Origin: Pedobacter insulae
GTDB lineage: Bacteria; Bacteroidota; Bacteroidia; Sphingobacteriales; Sphingobacteriaceae
Length of the DNA stretch: 64,000 nt
Assembly (NCBI RefSeq): GCF_900113525.1
Contig: NZ_FOPP01000006.1
Location: 1 to 64,000, forward strand
Direction: 5' to 3'
Of the stretch, positions 45,599-55,137 are shown piece after piece. Position numbers and translations under genes: made by a program. The stretch's first letter is position 1. Each line of letters begins with the position of its first letter. The notes under the pieces were generated by a model. That model was not told where the DNA came from, searched no databases, and was given only the letters and a program-made list of their open reading frames with translations.

Positions 45599-46975
45599 TT
45601 AAATGTTTGGAATTTCTTGACCGGCAACGATTAATGTACCTTGAGTATATTTCTCGTCGTGTTGACTGGCATCCAGACCTTCTTCCTCTTCTTCAGCACT
45701 AACCCGTATTGGTTGGAATAAATTAATTACTTTGAAAATAAAGAATGACAATACAAAACTAAAAATGATCACGATTAACGCCCCTTTTAACTGCGTTAGA
45801 AAGAAAGCTGGATTTCCATAAAACAAACCATCTGCACCAGCAGCATTTACTGTTTTAGTGGCAAAGACCCCGGTTAATAACATACCTACTATACCGCCAA
45901 CACCGTGGCAAGGAAACACGTCCAGCGTATCATCTAAACTTGTTTTTTGTTTCCAGGAAACTACCAAATTTGAAATAACCGCAGCAATTGCACCAATAAA
46001 TATACTGGCAGGAATACCCACAAAACCCGCACCAGGTGTGATGGCAACTAAACCGACAACCGCACCAATACAGAAACCTAAAACTGACGGCTTTTTACCT
46101 CTTGCAACATCAAAAAACATCCAAGATAACCCTGCAGCACCTGCAGCAGTATTAGTCGTTAAAAATGCCGAAACAGCTAAACTATTTGCTCCCAGCGCAG
46201 AACCAGCATTAAAACCGAACCAGCCAAACCATAATAAGCCAGTACCAATTAGCACATAAGGTATATTTGCAGGCGGAACTTCTTTATGTTCCAAGTGAGA
46301 TTTTCTACGTTTTAACACCAACGCTCCCGCTAAGGCTGCCATACCTGCCGAAATATGTACCACTGTACCTCCAGCAAAATCTAAAACACCCATTTTCAAA
46401 AGAAAGCCTTCAGGATGCCAAGTCCAGTGTGCCAATGGAGAGTAAACAAACAAGGCGAAAAGGACGATGAACAAAATATACGAAGTGAAACGAATACGTT
46501 CCGCCACTGCACCAACAACCAAGCCAGGCGTAATAATGGCAAACATCAATTGGAAAACAGCAAACAGGGAAAGGGGAATTGTTAAATCGGCTCCATTCTG
46601 TAAATGTGGAGCACCAGAATTTACTCCTTGAAAGAAGAAAAATGTACCAGGGTCGCCTATAAATCCACCTATGGTATCACCAAAAGCTAAACTGAAACCA
46701 CACACTACCCATAATACGGTTATTACACCGGCGGCAACAACACTTTTAATCATCGTCGACAAAATATTTTTACGATGAACCATCCCTCCATAAAAAAACG
46801 CCAAGCCGGGAGTCATCAAAAAAACGAATGCCGCAGCAATTAGTATAAAAGCGATATCAGGACCGCTGTATTTTCCCTCATCAAAGTTTGGGAGCAAAGG
46901 AACAAATAGCGACAATATTGCAACTATCATTAAAACTGCAAACGGACCCCATTGTTTAAATAAAACTTTTGCCAT
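45599..46975 (-). CDS. amt: Ammonium transporter (Amt family)
   Basis: A 458-residue Amt transporter with eleven or more membrane segments. Signature sequences include FLMTPGLAFFYGGMVHRKN, GFSLAFGD, APLAHWTWHPEGFL, DFAGGTVVHISAGMAALAGALVL and DVFPCHGVGGIVGMLLTG. The His pair of the pore is seen in VVHIS and CHGVGG. It carries ammonium into the cell. The porin-like gene follows on the same strand. No glnK/PII gene is visible in the window, although the two are often linked. Confidence 0.94.
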   Translation of the reverse strand: MAKVLFKQWGPFAVLMIVAILSLFVPLLPNFDEGKYSGPDIAFILIAAAFVFLMTPGLAFFYGGMVHRKNILSTMIKSVVAAGVITVLWVVCGFSLAFGDTIGGFIGDPGTFFFFQGVNSGAPHLQNGADLTIPLSLFAVFQLMFAIITPGLVVGAVAERIRFTSYILFIVLFALFVYSPLAHWTWHPEGFLLKMGVLDFAGGTVVHISAGMAALAGALVLKRRKSHLEHKEVPPANIPYVLIGTGLLWFGWFGFNAGSALGANSLAVSAFLTTNTAAGAAGLSWMFFDVARGKKPSVLGFCIGAVVGLVAITPGAGFVGIPASIFIGAIAAVISNLVVSWKQKTSLDDTLDVFPCHGVGGIVGMLLTGVFATKTVNAAGADGLFYGNPAFFLTQLKGALIVIIFSFVLSFFIFKVINLFQPIRVSAEEEEEGLDASQHDEKYTQGTLIVAGQEIPNI

Positions 46976-47259
46976 AGAATTTAGTTATTTTTCGTGTTTA
47001 TTTGATTAATTATTATAAAAATAGAAATAATTATTAATTAATTACACATTATTTTAATAAAAAAATGATTTTTTATTAAAAAATATAATAATAATCCATT
47101 TTTATACAACAAAAACCAAACAAATACTTAGAAATAAAGAATATAATACCAAAATTTACATCATTTATCCATTAATTTAGCTGAATTACACCAAATAAAA
47201 TTATAATAATTAAAAATTATAACAAAAACCTCACTATTTTCTGAGAAACACTGTTAATC

Positions 47260-47334
47260 ATGATAAAAAATCTACTAATTCACATCCCGCTAGTTGTTTT
47301 AGTTAGCCTATACTTTTTTTATCTATTGGGCTAA
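47260..47334 (+). CDS. Possible 24-residue hydrophobic peptide
   Basis: ATG to TAA encodes 24 residues that are almost entirely hydrophobic (LLIHIPLVVLVSLYFFYLL), one membrane helix with a Lys at residue 3. No promoter or homology can be claimed. It may be chance in AT-rich DNA. Confidence 0.25.
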   Translation: MIKNLLIHIPLVVLVSLYFFYLLG

Positions 47335-47340
47335 GACAAG

Positions 47341-47545
47341 CTTCGCCTCTGCTTCGGGATTGTTTCGTACTTTTTTCGAGATGAGTCCAATATGAGTCCA
47401 GTATGAGTCCAATATAAGTCCAACTTTTACCGTAAAAAGCTGGACTTAACATAGATTCAATTTTCACTTTATTTAGATTTATCTCAAAGCGGTCTCGAAC
47501 CAAGTACGAGGCTGTCCCGAGCAAGAGCGGAACAGAGACAAGGTC
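47341..47545. repeat. Inverted-repeat element with 11-bp direct repeats (REP/MITE-like)
   Basis: A GC-richer island in AT-rich surroundings. Its two ends (about 47345-47382 and 47500-47535) are degenerate inverted copies sharing TCGTACTT and TTCGAGA. Inside are four 11-bp direct repeats (47381-47424, pattern ATGAGTCCAAT) and a hairpin with perfect AAGTCCA/TGGACTT arms (47416-47422 with 47441-47447). The layout suggests a non-autonomous mobile or extragenic palindromic element. Confidence 0.55.
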
Positions 47546-47598
47546 AATAACTTGAATGGATGTTTAAGAAGGAAATGGGTTAGTGTGTGAACTATATG

Positions 47599-48543
47599 CT
47601 ACGCATACGCTGAGCCTTGAACAACACCTCTTCGTTCAATCTCCTTATCCATATAGGTTTGGATAGCTGATTTATTTAATCCCCAGTTGGGCGCAATTAA
47701 TAAGTCCCAATCCGATATCCCAAATAAACGTTGAATAACGATATCAGGCCGTAGTAAAGGGATTAACTCACAAAGTAAATCTGTATACTCTTCGAGGGTA
47801 AATAATTTGAAGGGGTTCTTTTTATACTTAGCACCCATGATGGAGCCATCTACAACATGGAGGTGGTGGAACTTGACGAATTTAATTTGAGGAAAGCGGT
47901 TGATCTCATGAATATAACCTTTCATCATCTCACGCGTTTCCCATGGAAAGCCAAAAATTGTATGCACACAGAGATCCAATTTTGAATTTTCGAGAAGTTC
48001 CACAGCTTTCACAAATTCACCGTGACTACAACCTCTATTGATCTGTTCCAAAGTTTCATCATAGATCGATTCCATTCCCATTTCTAAATCTACATCGAAA
48101 CGGTCGGTATAACCCTCTAGTAAGGCTACTTTTTCGGCATCAATACAATCAGGACGTGTACCCACAGCAAAACCAACTACATCTTCAGCATTTACCGCCA
48201 GCGCTTCGTCGTACATCATCTTTAAATAGTGCACTGGCGCATAGGTATTGGTGTTAGGCTGAAAGTAAACAATAAATTTATCTGCTTTGTAAGAAGTTCT
48301 TGCTCGTTGCATCCCTTCTAAAAGCTGATCTTTGATATTGGGATTTTTACGGGAGGGCTCTGGTGTAAAAGAATCGACGTTACAATAGGTACACCCTCCG
48401 TAACCTTTGCTACCATCGCGGTTAGGACAGGTAAAACCACCATCAACAATTACTTTAAATACACGCTTACCCTGATATTTTTCACGCAGGTGTACCCCAT
48501 AGCTTTTATACCCCTTAATACCCAAATCTATTGCCGTTCCCAT
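47599..48543 (-). CDS. TIGR01212-family radical SAM protein (YhcC-like)
   Basis: A 314-residue radical SAM protein. Instead of a plain CxxxCxxC, the motif region reads CPNRDGSKGYGGCTYCN, as in the TIGR01212/YhcC family. Also present are FIVYFQPNTNTYAPV, VVGFAVGTRPDCI, DLEMGMESIYDETL and CVHTIFGFPWETREMM. The substrate is not established. It stands alone on the minus strand, downstream of the amino-acid permease. Confidence 0.93.
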   Translation of the reverse strand: MGTAIDLGIKGYKSYGVHLREKYQGKRVFKVIVDGGFTCPNRDGSKGYGGCTYCNVDSFTPEPSRKNPNIKDQLLEGMQRARTSYKADKFIVYFQPNTNTYAPVHYLKMMYDEALAVNAEDVVGFAVGTRPDCIDAEKVALLEGYTDRFDVDLEMGMESIYDETLEQINRGCSHGEFVKAVELLENSKLDLCVHTIFGFPWETREMMKGYIHEINRFPQIKFVKFHHLHVVDGSIMGAKYKKNPFKLFTLEEYTDLLCELIPLLRPDIVIQRLFGISDWDLLIAPNWGLNKSAIQTYMDKEIERRGVVQGSAYA

Positions 48544-48574
48544 TCTGCAAAAATACGAGGATTTTATGAGAATC

Positions 48575-49987
48575 CTATTCCTTAGGCTTAGTAATATAAT
48601 ACACAGGTATTCCCACCAACATAATAACTACACCCCAGCCACAAGTGCTCGTTTTAGTAATTAACAACGAAACACATATGGCAGTCGCGGCTATAATATA
48701 TATAAAAGGTAAAACCGGATAACCAAATGCTTTATAAGGACGTTCTGCATTGGGCATTTTTCTTCTTAAAATAAAAATTCCATATATAGTTAATATATAA
48801 AATATGATTACGATAATCATCACATAATCCAACAGATCACCATATTTACCCGTTAAGCATAATGCCGATGCCCAAATACATTGAGCCCACAATGCCCATG
48901 CTGGAACACTGGCCGCATTTAAATGAGCAGCTTTTTTAAAGAACAAACCATCTTTCGCCATTGTATAATATACCCTCGAACCCGCCATAATCAGCCCATT
49001 ATTGCAGGCAAAAGTTGAGATCATGATCATGACCGCAATGATGATCGTACCTGTATTTCCAAAAATATACTGCGCTGCATCTACCGCTACCCGGTCTTCT
49101 TTGGCAAAGGCAATTTCATTTAATGGCATCACTGCCACATACATTAAATTTGCCAATACATAAATAACACTCACGATTAACGTACCCAAGAACAAGCTCA
49201 AACCTACATTTCGTTGTGGGTTTTTAATTTCACCTGCTATAAACGTAACTCCATTCCAGGCATCACTACTAAAAAGTGAGCCGACCATCGACGCTGCAAT
49301 ACCGGCCGCTAATGCGGTACCACCTATACTAATCCAAGCGGCCGAAGGCGCATCAAACATTTTCGAGTCCCAAGCGTTTGCCCAGTTGGCATCCCAAACT
49401 GCACTGCTAGCACCCAAGGTAAAACCAAATATAATTAACCCAAATAACGAAAGTATTTTAATGATTGTTAAAAAAGTTTGCAGCGACTTACTATTCTTAA
49501 CACCTCTGCTATTGATATAAGTAAGCAATATTATCGTAAAGATCGACACAAGTTGAGCGGCATTTAACTTAAACGACCCAAGTTCGTATAATATATTCTT
49601 TTCGCTGACAACGGGTATTAAGTAAGCCGTAAACTTTGAAAATGCAACACCAACTGCAGCGATCGTCCCTGTTTGAATAACCGCAAAAAAGCTCCAACCA
49701 TACAAGAAAGCAATTAATTTATTATAGGCTTCTTTTAGGTAAACGTATTGGCCACCAGCTTTTGGAAACATCGCACTTAACTCTCCGTAGCTTACTGCAG
49801 CAATCATGGTAATGACCGCAGTTAATACCCAAATTAAAATTAACCAGCCCGCCGACCCTACTTGTCGTGCGATATCTGCACTTACGATAAATATTCCCGA
49901 ACCGATCATCGAGCCTACAACGAGCATGGTGCCGTCAAACAGACCAAGTTCTCTTTTAAAAGAACCTTCTTCTTTTTGGTTTTTCAT
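48575..49987 (-). CDS. APC-family amino acid permease
   Basis: A 470-residue permease with about twelve membrane segments. The first helix carries the substrate-binding GSMIGSGIFIVSADIA, and helix 3 reads SYGELSAMFPKAGGQYVYLKEAY, both typical of LAT-like APC transporters. The start ATG 49987 (MKNQKEEGSFKREL) is preceded by two tandem copies of its own start region, each with a decoy ATG and a 4-codon frame. The substrate is unknown; neutral amino acids are a fair guess. Confidence 0.9.
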   Translation of the reverse strand: MKNQKEEGSFKRELGLFDGTMLVVGSMIGSGIFIVSADIARQVGSAGWLILIWVLTAVITMIAAVSYGELSAMFPKAGGQYVYLKEAYNKLIAFLYGWSFFAVIQTGTIAAVGVAFSKFTAYLIPVVSEKNILYELGSFKLNAAQLVSIFTIILLTYINSRGVKNSKSLQTFLTIIKILSLFGLIIFGFTLGASSAVWDANWANAWDSKMFDAPSAAWISIGGTALAAGIAASMVGSLFSSDAWNGVTFIAGEIKNPQRNVGLSLFLGTLIVSVIYVLANLMYVAVMPLNEIAFAKEDRVAVDAAQYIFGNTGTIIIAVMIMISTFACNNGLIMAGSRVYYTMAKDGLFFKKAAHLNAASVPAWALWAQCIWASALCLTGKYGDLLDYVMIIVIIFYILTIYGIFILRRKMPNAERPYKAFGYPVLPFIYIIAATAICVSLLITKTSTCGWGVVIMLVGIPVYYITKPKE

Positions 49988-50180
49988 TAGTCTTTAGTTT
50001 GTTTTTTAATGGTGATGAAGCTATCATGAGTGTATTTATGCTTTTATCTGGTGAACACACTCATGATGGTTTCATTAGTTTTTAGTTTGTTTTAATGGTG
50101 ATGAAGCTATCATGAGGGTGTTTTTTTGCCTTTATTGGCGAGTACAATCATGGTGGTTCCATTTTTTAGTTTATTTGTTG
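49985..50180 (-). repeat. 88-bp tandem duplication of the permease start region
   Basis: Copies begin at 49985, 50073 and 50160 (the last partial), with periods of 88 and 87 bp. Each contains a CAT (ATG on the minus strand) in the same context. The two upstream ATGs open frames of only four codons (MKPS, 50061-50075, and MEPP, 50148-50162). The first copy contains a perfect 11-bp inverted repeat, ATCATGAGTGT (50023-50033) with ACACTCATGAT (50057-50067), which is degraded in the second. Confidence 0.75.
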
Positions 50181-50389
50181 TTTTTTTGGTTTATATTGGG
50201 CTAATATATATTAAAAAAGGTGGAAAAAAAATAGGCTCAGAGAATGATAATCACGGATATTTGGAGAAACCGAAAAAATGTTAACAATCATTTACTTAAA
50301 AATTTGATTATTAGCTAAACACGCTTATTTTTGCAACCCTTGTATTATTTTTATTTCACAACAAAACAACTAAACTATAAAATTAAAGT
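49988..50389. other. Divergent intergenic region, permease to hppA
   Basis: A 402-bp region with the tandem duplication (49985-50180) on the permease side and the hppA promoter (50303-50333) on the right. The middle (50181-50300) is AT-rich, and I see nothing specific in it. Confidence 0.6.
50303..50333 (+). promoter_or_regulatory. Promoter of hppA
   Basis: TTTG (50303-50306), a 19-nt spacer and TATTTTTG (50326-50333) match the Bacteroidota consensus exactly. The leader to ATG 50390 would be about 50 nt. Confidence 0.75.
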
Positions 50390-52651
50390 ATGGAGTTTCT
50401 ACAAAACAATTTAATCTATTCCATTCCACTATTGGGCTTAATCGGTATTCTGGTTATGGCAGTAAAAAGTGCATGGGTAAACAAACAAGATGCTGGTGAC
50501 GCAAATATGCAGGAACTTGCCGGCTACATTGCCGATGGTGCGATGGCCTTTCTAAAAGCAGAATGGAAAGTATTGAGCATTTTTGCGGTCTTCGCCGCAG
50601 CTTTACTAGCCTACTCTGGAACTATCCATGAAATTAATGGTAAAGAAATCCACTCAAGCTGGATCATCTCCATTTCTTTCTTAATTGGTGCTTTTTTCTC
50701 GGCATTTGCTGGATACATTGGCATGAAAGCGGCCACAAAAGCAAATGTTCGTACTACACAGGCTGCGAGAACGAGTTTAAAACAAGCTTTAAAAGTTAGC
50801 TTTACCGGCGGAACTGTAATGGGTCTTGGTGTAGCAGGTTTAGCTGTTTTAGGTTTGGGAGGATTATTCATTGTATTTCTTTCTTATTTTGATGTGATCG
50901 GCGCTGATGGGGCTGTAAGCGTGATCAATATGAAAACTGCTATTGAAGTATTAACAGGATTCTCTCTTGGAGCTGAATCGATTGCTTTATTTGCGCGTGT
51001 TGGTGGTGGCATTTATACTAAAGCGGCCGACGTTGGTGCAGATTTAGTTGGTAAAGTTGAAGCTGGTATTCCTGAAGATGACGTACGTAATCCTGCAACT
51101 ATTGCGGATAACGTGGGTGACAATGTAGGTGATGTTGCTGGTATGGGCGCTGATTTATTCGGTTCCTATGTAGCTACCATTTTAGCTACTATGGTATTGG
51201 GACAAGAGATCACGGTGGTTGATAAATTTGGAGGCATGTCTCCTATCCTATTGCCAATGGTAATTTGCGGATTGGGAATCATCTTCTCGATTATAGGAAC
51301 ATGGTTCGTAACTATTAAGGATGAGAAATCTAATGTTCAAAATGCTTTGAATCTTGGTAACTGGTCGTCGATTGTGATTACAGCTATTGCATCCTTCTTT
51401 ATTGTAAAATGGATGTTGCCAGATACTTTAAATCTTCGTGGTTATGAGTTTTCTAGTATGAATGTATTTTATGCAATCATGGTGGGTTTGGTAGTAGGAA
51501 CGATCATGAGCATTATTACTGAATATTATACGGCGATGGGCAAAGCGCCTGTTAATTCAATTATCCAGCAATCTTCTACCGGTCACGCAACAAATATCAT
51601 TGCAGGTTTATCCGTAGGAATGAAATCAACGGTTATTCCTATTTTAGTGTTAGCGGGCGGGATTATGGCTTCGTACTACTTTGCAGGCTTGTATGGTGTA
51701 GCAATCGCTGCTGCAGGTATGATGGCAACCACTGCGATGCAATTAGCGATTGATGCATTTGGACCTATTGCAGATAACGCAGGTGGTATTGCAGAAATGA
51801 GTCAACTACCGCCGGAAGTTCGCGAGCGTACTGATAATTTAGATGCAGTAGGAAATACCACTGCTGCTACGGGAAAAGGATTTGCAATTGCTTCGGCTGC
51901 ATTAACTTCTCTAGCTTTGTTCGCAGCCTTTGTGGGTATTGCAGGTATTACAGCAATTGATATCTATAAGGCTCCTGTGTTAGCAGGTTTATTTGTTGGA
52001 GGTATGATACCTTTCGTATTCTCTGCATTGTGTATTCAAGCTGTCGGTAAAGCTGCCATGGATATGGTTCAGGAGGTGCGTAGACAGTTTCGCGATATTC
52101 CAGGTATCATGGAATATAAAGCGAAACCAGAATATGAAAAATGTGTAGCTATTTCAACTAAAGCATCTATCCGTGAGATGATGTTACCTGGCGCTATTGC
52201 GTTAATCACACCAGTAATTGTAGGTTTTACTTTTGGCCCTGAGGTATTAGGGGGGTTATTGGCAGGGGTAACTGTATCAGGTGTTTTAATGGGTATTTTC
52301 CAATCTAATGCAGGTGGAGCGTGGGATAATGCAAAAAAATCATTCGAGAAAGGTGTGGAGATCAATGGGGAAATGTATTATAAAAAATCAGAACCACACA
52401 AAGCTTCTGTTACCGGCGATACAGTAGGTGATCCATTTAAGGATACTTCTGGCCCCTCGATGAACATCCTCATCAAATTAATGTCTATCGTGTCATTGGT
52501 TATCGCTCCTTACATTGCTATTAGTGCAGTTAATGAGACTGGCAGTACTGAGGTGATCAAAGAAATTAGGATCACTAAATCTGTTGATTCGTTAGGCAAC
52601 GAGCGCGTAGATACCATAAAAAATGAGGTAGATACAATTATAAAACGTTAG
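50390..52651 (+). CDS. hppA: Membrane-bound ion-translocating pyrophosphatase
   Basis: A 753-residue membrane pyrophosphatase that couples PPi hydrolysis to H+ and/or Na+ export. Catalytic motifs are [38 protein letters not shown], the [16 protein letters not shown] loop and the C-terminal [14 protein letters not shown]. About sixteen membrane helices are expected. The C-terminal extension after about 700 ([20 protein letters not shown]) is typical of Bacteroidota homologues. It lies between two amino-acid permease genes and is probably monocistronic. Confidence 0.95.
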   Translation: MEFLQNNLIYSIPLLGLIGILVMAVKSAWVNKQDAGDANMQELAGYIADGAMAFLKAEWKVLSIFAVFAAALLAYSGTIHEINGKEIHSSWIISISFLIGAFFSAFAGYIGMKAATKANVRTTQAARTSLKQALKVSFTGGTVMGLGVAGLAVLGLGGLFIVFLSYFDVIGADGAVSVINMKTAIEVLTGFSLGAESIALFARVGGGIYTKAADVGADLVGKVEAGIPEDDVRNPATIADNVGDNVGDVAGMGADLFGSYVATILATMVLGQEITVVDKFGGMSPILLPMVICGLGIIFSIIGTWFVTIKDEKSNVQNALNLGNWSSIVITAIASFFIVKWMLPDTLNLRGYEFSSMNVFYAIMVGLVVGTIMSIITEYYTAMGKAPVNSIIQQSSTGHATNIIAGLSVGMKSTVIPILVLAGGIMASYYFAGLYGVAIAAAGMMATTAMQLAIDAFGPIADNAGGIAEMSQLPPEVRERTDNLDAVGNTTAATGKGFAIASAALTSLALFAAFVGIAGITAIDIYKAPVLAGLFVGGMIPFVFSALCIQAVGKAAMDMVQEVRRQFRDIPGIMEYKAKPEYEKCVAISTKASIREMMLPGAIALITPVIVGFTFGPEVLGGLLAGVTVSGVLMGIFQSNAGGAWDNAKKSFEKGVEINGEMYYKKSEPHKASVTGDTVGDPFKDTSGPSMNILIKLMSIVSLVIAPYIAISAVNETGSTEVIKEIRITKSVDSLGNERVDTIKNEVDTIIKR

Positions 52652-52670
52652 TGAGTTATAAATGTTACAC

Positions 52671-52726
52671 ATAATAAAGGCCACTTTGACAAACTTTGAA
52701 AAGTTTGTCAAAGTGGCCTTTATTAT
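52671..52726. terminator. Terminator hairpin with a 26-bp perfect stem after hppA
   Basis: Positions 52671-52696 and 52701-52726 pair perfectly over 26 bp around the loop TGAA. The core contains GGCCACTTTGACAAACTT. The stem is far longer than a normal terminator and has no T-tract beyond TTATTATT, so it may also be a repeat element. It lies 19 nt after the hppA stop. Confidence 0.7.
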
Positions 52727-52802
52727 TACATTAATTTTATTTAGGTTTGAACCTACAAATTATTAATACTGTTAAACTAAACCAAAAATCTAAACAAACT
52801 AT

Positions 52803-54290
52803 ATGAGTTTATTTGTTAAGAAATCAGTCGAACAGCTTTTATTAGATTCTGCTGAATCTGAAAAAGGCTTAAAACGTACCCTATCTGCCGGATCCCTAGT
52901 GGCGCTTGGCATTGGAGCTATCATAGGAGCCGGTCTCTTTGTAAGAACTGCTGCTGCCGCTGCTCAAAATGCCGGACCTTCAGTTACTATCGGCTTTATA
53001 TTAGCTGCAATTGGCTGTGCATTAGCAGGTTTATGTTATGCCGAATTATCTTCATCTATTCCAATCTCTGGTAGTGCTTACACTTATACCTACGCTACAA
53101 TGGGCGAGTTTATGGCCTGGATTATCGGATGGGATTTAGTATTAGAATACGCAGTTGGTGCTGCCACAGTGGGTATAGCATGGAGTGAGTATTTAAATAA
53201 TTTTCTTGTGGAAGTCGTCGGGGTCGGGGCCATACCCTATCAATGGTGTCACTCGCCTTTTCAAACCTCACCAGATGGCGTAACGGGTATCATTAATATT
53301 CCGGCACTTTTGATCGTTTCTGTTCTTAGTTTATTATTAATTAAGGGAACTAAAGAATCTGCGATTGTGAACAACTTGATCGTGATTGTAAAAGTGACCA
53401 TTGTGATCATGATTATCATCTTAGGATGGGGCTATGTTAATCCTGCATACCACACACCTTATATCCCTGAAGCTACAACTTATACCGACCATCAAGGAAT
53501 TACGTACAATTTCGGAGGTATCATGGGAATTTTAGGGGCTGCAGGAACAGTGTTCTTCGCTTTTATTGGTTTCGATGCGGTAAGTACTGCTGCGCAGGAA
53601 ACTAAAAACCCAAAGACAGCAATGCCAATTGGTATTTTAGGCTCATTGGCAGTTTGTACCGTGTTGTATATTCTGTTTGCACACGTATTAACTGGACTTG
53701 CGCCGCTTGAGTTCTTTAGAGATCCAAGTAAAGGTGGAGAAGCTTCGGTTGTTGCTGCTATTAAGGAAGGGATGCCCGCTACTTACAGTTGGTTAAGTAA
53801 GTCGGTTACAGTGGCTATTTTAGCAGGATTTTCATCGGTAATTTTGGTGATGTTACTTGGACAAAGCCGCGTATTCTATTCGATGAGTAAAGACGGATTA
53901 TTACCTGCAGTATTTTCCAAGTTACACCCTAAGTATCAAACTCCATATAAAGGTAACTTAGTGATTTTAATTTTAGTGGGCGTTTTTGCTGCTTTTGTTC
54001 CTGGCGATGTGGTGGGACACATGACCAGTATTGGTACTTTGTTTGCCTTTATGTTAGTTTGTGTAGCTGTAATTATTTTAAGAAAAACCAATCCAGAATT
54101 GCCTCGTCAATTTAAGACTCCGCTTGTGCCATTTATCCCAATTCTTGGGGTTATTGCCTGTGGGTTAATGATATTCGGTTTAGGATGGGAAAACTGGCTG
54201 AGATTATTTGCCTGGTTAGCTATAGGTTTTGTTATCTATTTCTTATATAGCCGCAAACACTCAAAGTTAAACCACCCAGATAAAGAATAA
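52803..54290 (+). CDS. APC-family amino acid permease (CAT-like)
   Basis: A 495-residue permease with about twelve membrane segments. It has GIGAIIGAGLFVRTAAAAAQNAGP in helix 1, CYAELSSSIPISGSAYTYTYATMGE in helix 3 and FFAFIGFDAVSTAAQETKNP in helix 6, all typical of cationic-type APC permeases. The sequence differs clearly from the LAT-like permease at 48575. It follows hppA across a long hairpin and is itself followed by a clear terminator. The substrate is unknown. Confidence 0.92.
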   Translation: MSLFVKKSVEQLLLDSAESEKGLKRTLSAGSLVALGIGAIIGAGLFVRTAAAAAQNAGPSVTIGFILAAIGCALAGLCYAELSSSIPISGSAYTYTYATMGEFMAWIIGWDLVLEYAVGAATVGIAWSEYLNNFLVEVVGVGAIPYQWCHSPFQTSPDGVTGIINIPALLIVSVLSLLLIKGTKESAIVNNLIVIVKVTIVIMIIILGWGYVNPAYHTPYIPEATTYTDHQGITYNFGGIMGILGAAGTVFFAFIGFDAVSTAAQETKNPKTAMPIGILGSLAVCTVLYILFAHVLTGLAPLEFFRDPSKGGEASVVAAIKEGMPATYSWLSKSVTVAILAGFSSVILVMLLGQSRVFYSMSKDGLLPAVFSKLHPKYQTPYKGNLVILILVGVFAAFVPGDVVGHMTSIGTLFAFMLVCVAVIILRKTNPELPRQFKTPLVPFIPILGVIACGLMIFGLGWENWLRLFAWLAIGFVIYFLYSRKHSKLNHPDKE

Positions 54291-54303
54291 CCTTGATATA
54301 ATT

Positions 54304-54333
54304 AAAGCCCCTGAAAAATCAGGGGCTTTTTTT
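54304..54333 (+). terminator. Rho-independent terminator after the APC permease
   Basis: AAAGCCCCTGA (54304-54314) pairs perfectly with TCAGGGGCTTT (54319-54329) across an AAAA loop, followed by T residues. Confidence 0.9.
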
Positions 54334-54395
54334 GTTGGCGTGGATTTTATAATTTCATCACACTAATATTTTACCTTTACCTAAAATTAAATAAG

Positions 54396-54971
54396 ATGGA
54401 CTACTTTAAATTTGATTTCAGCCAAATTCTTTCTACCACCATGGTTTTATTTGCCATTATTGATATTTTAGGTTCAATTCCTATTATTATCGAACTTCGA
54501 AAGAAAGCAGGACATATCCAATCGGAAAAGGCCGCAATTGTAGCCACGGTGCTGATGATCATATTTTTATTTGCCGGAAAAACATTGCTGGCTGTGATTG
54601 GGGTTGACGTGGCTTCATTCGCAATTGCGGGATCATTTGTGATTTTTGCCATTGCTATGGAAATGGTATTAGGCCTCACGCTGTTCAGGGATGAAGTACC
54701 AGAAACAGTTTCCATCGTTCCACTCGCATTCCCACTCATTGCTGGAGCGGGAACTATGACTACGCTTTTATCATTAAAAACAGAATACACTACGCCGAAC
54801 ATTATTGTTGGCATTATGTTAAATATGCTGTTTGTTTACTTTGTATTAAAGAACACCAACCGACTAGAGAAACTTTTCGGCAAAACTGGATTAAATATTT
54901 TACGTAAAGCTTTTGGAATTATATTATTGGCAATTGCAATTAAGTTATTTAGGACAAATACGGGTCTATAG
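54396..54971 (+). CDS. MarC-family integral membrane protein
   Basis: A 191-residue MarC-family protein with about six membrane helices. The family pattern is seen in FAIIDILGSIPIIIELRKKAG, LFAGKTLLAVIGVDVASFAIAGSFVIFAIAMEMVLG and PLAFPLIAGAGTMTTLLSL. The physiological role of MarC proteins is unclear; antibiotic resistance has been suggested but not confirmed. It is a single gene after the permease terminator. Confidence 0.9.
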   Translation: MDYFKFDFSQILSTTMVLFAIIDILGSIPIIIELRKKAGHIQSEKAAIVATVLMIIFLFAGKTLLAVIGVDVASFAIAGSFVIFAIAMEMVLGLTLFRDEVPETVSIVPLAFPLIAGAGTMTTLLSLKTEYTTPNIIVGIMLNMLFVYFVLKNTNRLEKLFGKTGLNILRKAFGIILLAIAIKLFRTNTGL

Positions 54972-55025
54972 TTAAACTGTAACAAAAATTCACTAAATTA
55001 GTCTTATATCTGTAAAGCCCTTATC

Positions 55026-55133
55026 ATGAACAGCTTTGAGCAATTTACGCTAATTATAGGCCTGCTAGCCGTTCTTTTCGAAGCTATTAAGCATTTGAAA
55101 GAGAAAATTAAACAATGGTTTAGCCATAGTTAG
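55026..55133 (+). CDS. Small membrane protein, 35 residues
   Basis: ATG to TAG encodes 35 residues: a short polar start, a hydrophobic helix (LIIGLLAVLFEAI, about 9-21) and a strongly basic amphipathic tail (KHLKEKIKQWFSHS). This hydrophobic-plus-basic pattern is typical of real small membrane proteins and of type I-toxin-like peptides. It ends 4 nt before the convergent methyltransferase stop. A near-consensus -7 element (TATATCTG) lies upstream. There is no homology evidence. Confidence 0.45.
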   Translation: MNSFEQFTLIIGLLAVLFEAIKHLKEKIKQWFSHS

Positions 55134-55137
55134 CAAA

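Larger units (their letters stand above)
46976..47598. other. AT-rich non-coding region upstream of amt
   Basis: The first 300 bases are extremely AT-rich and probably carry the amt promoter. A possible 24-codon hydrophobic frame (47260-47334) and a repeat element (47341-47545) fill the rest. No conventional gene is present; a 73-codon minus-strand frame at 47303-47524 lies inside the repeats and is not credible. Confidence 0.6.

Noticed and set aside
47303..47524. Minus-strand 73-codon frame
   Set aside because: It lies entirely within the inverted and 11-bp repeats, has no recognisable domain and is best explained by the repeat element.
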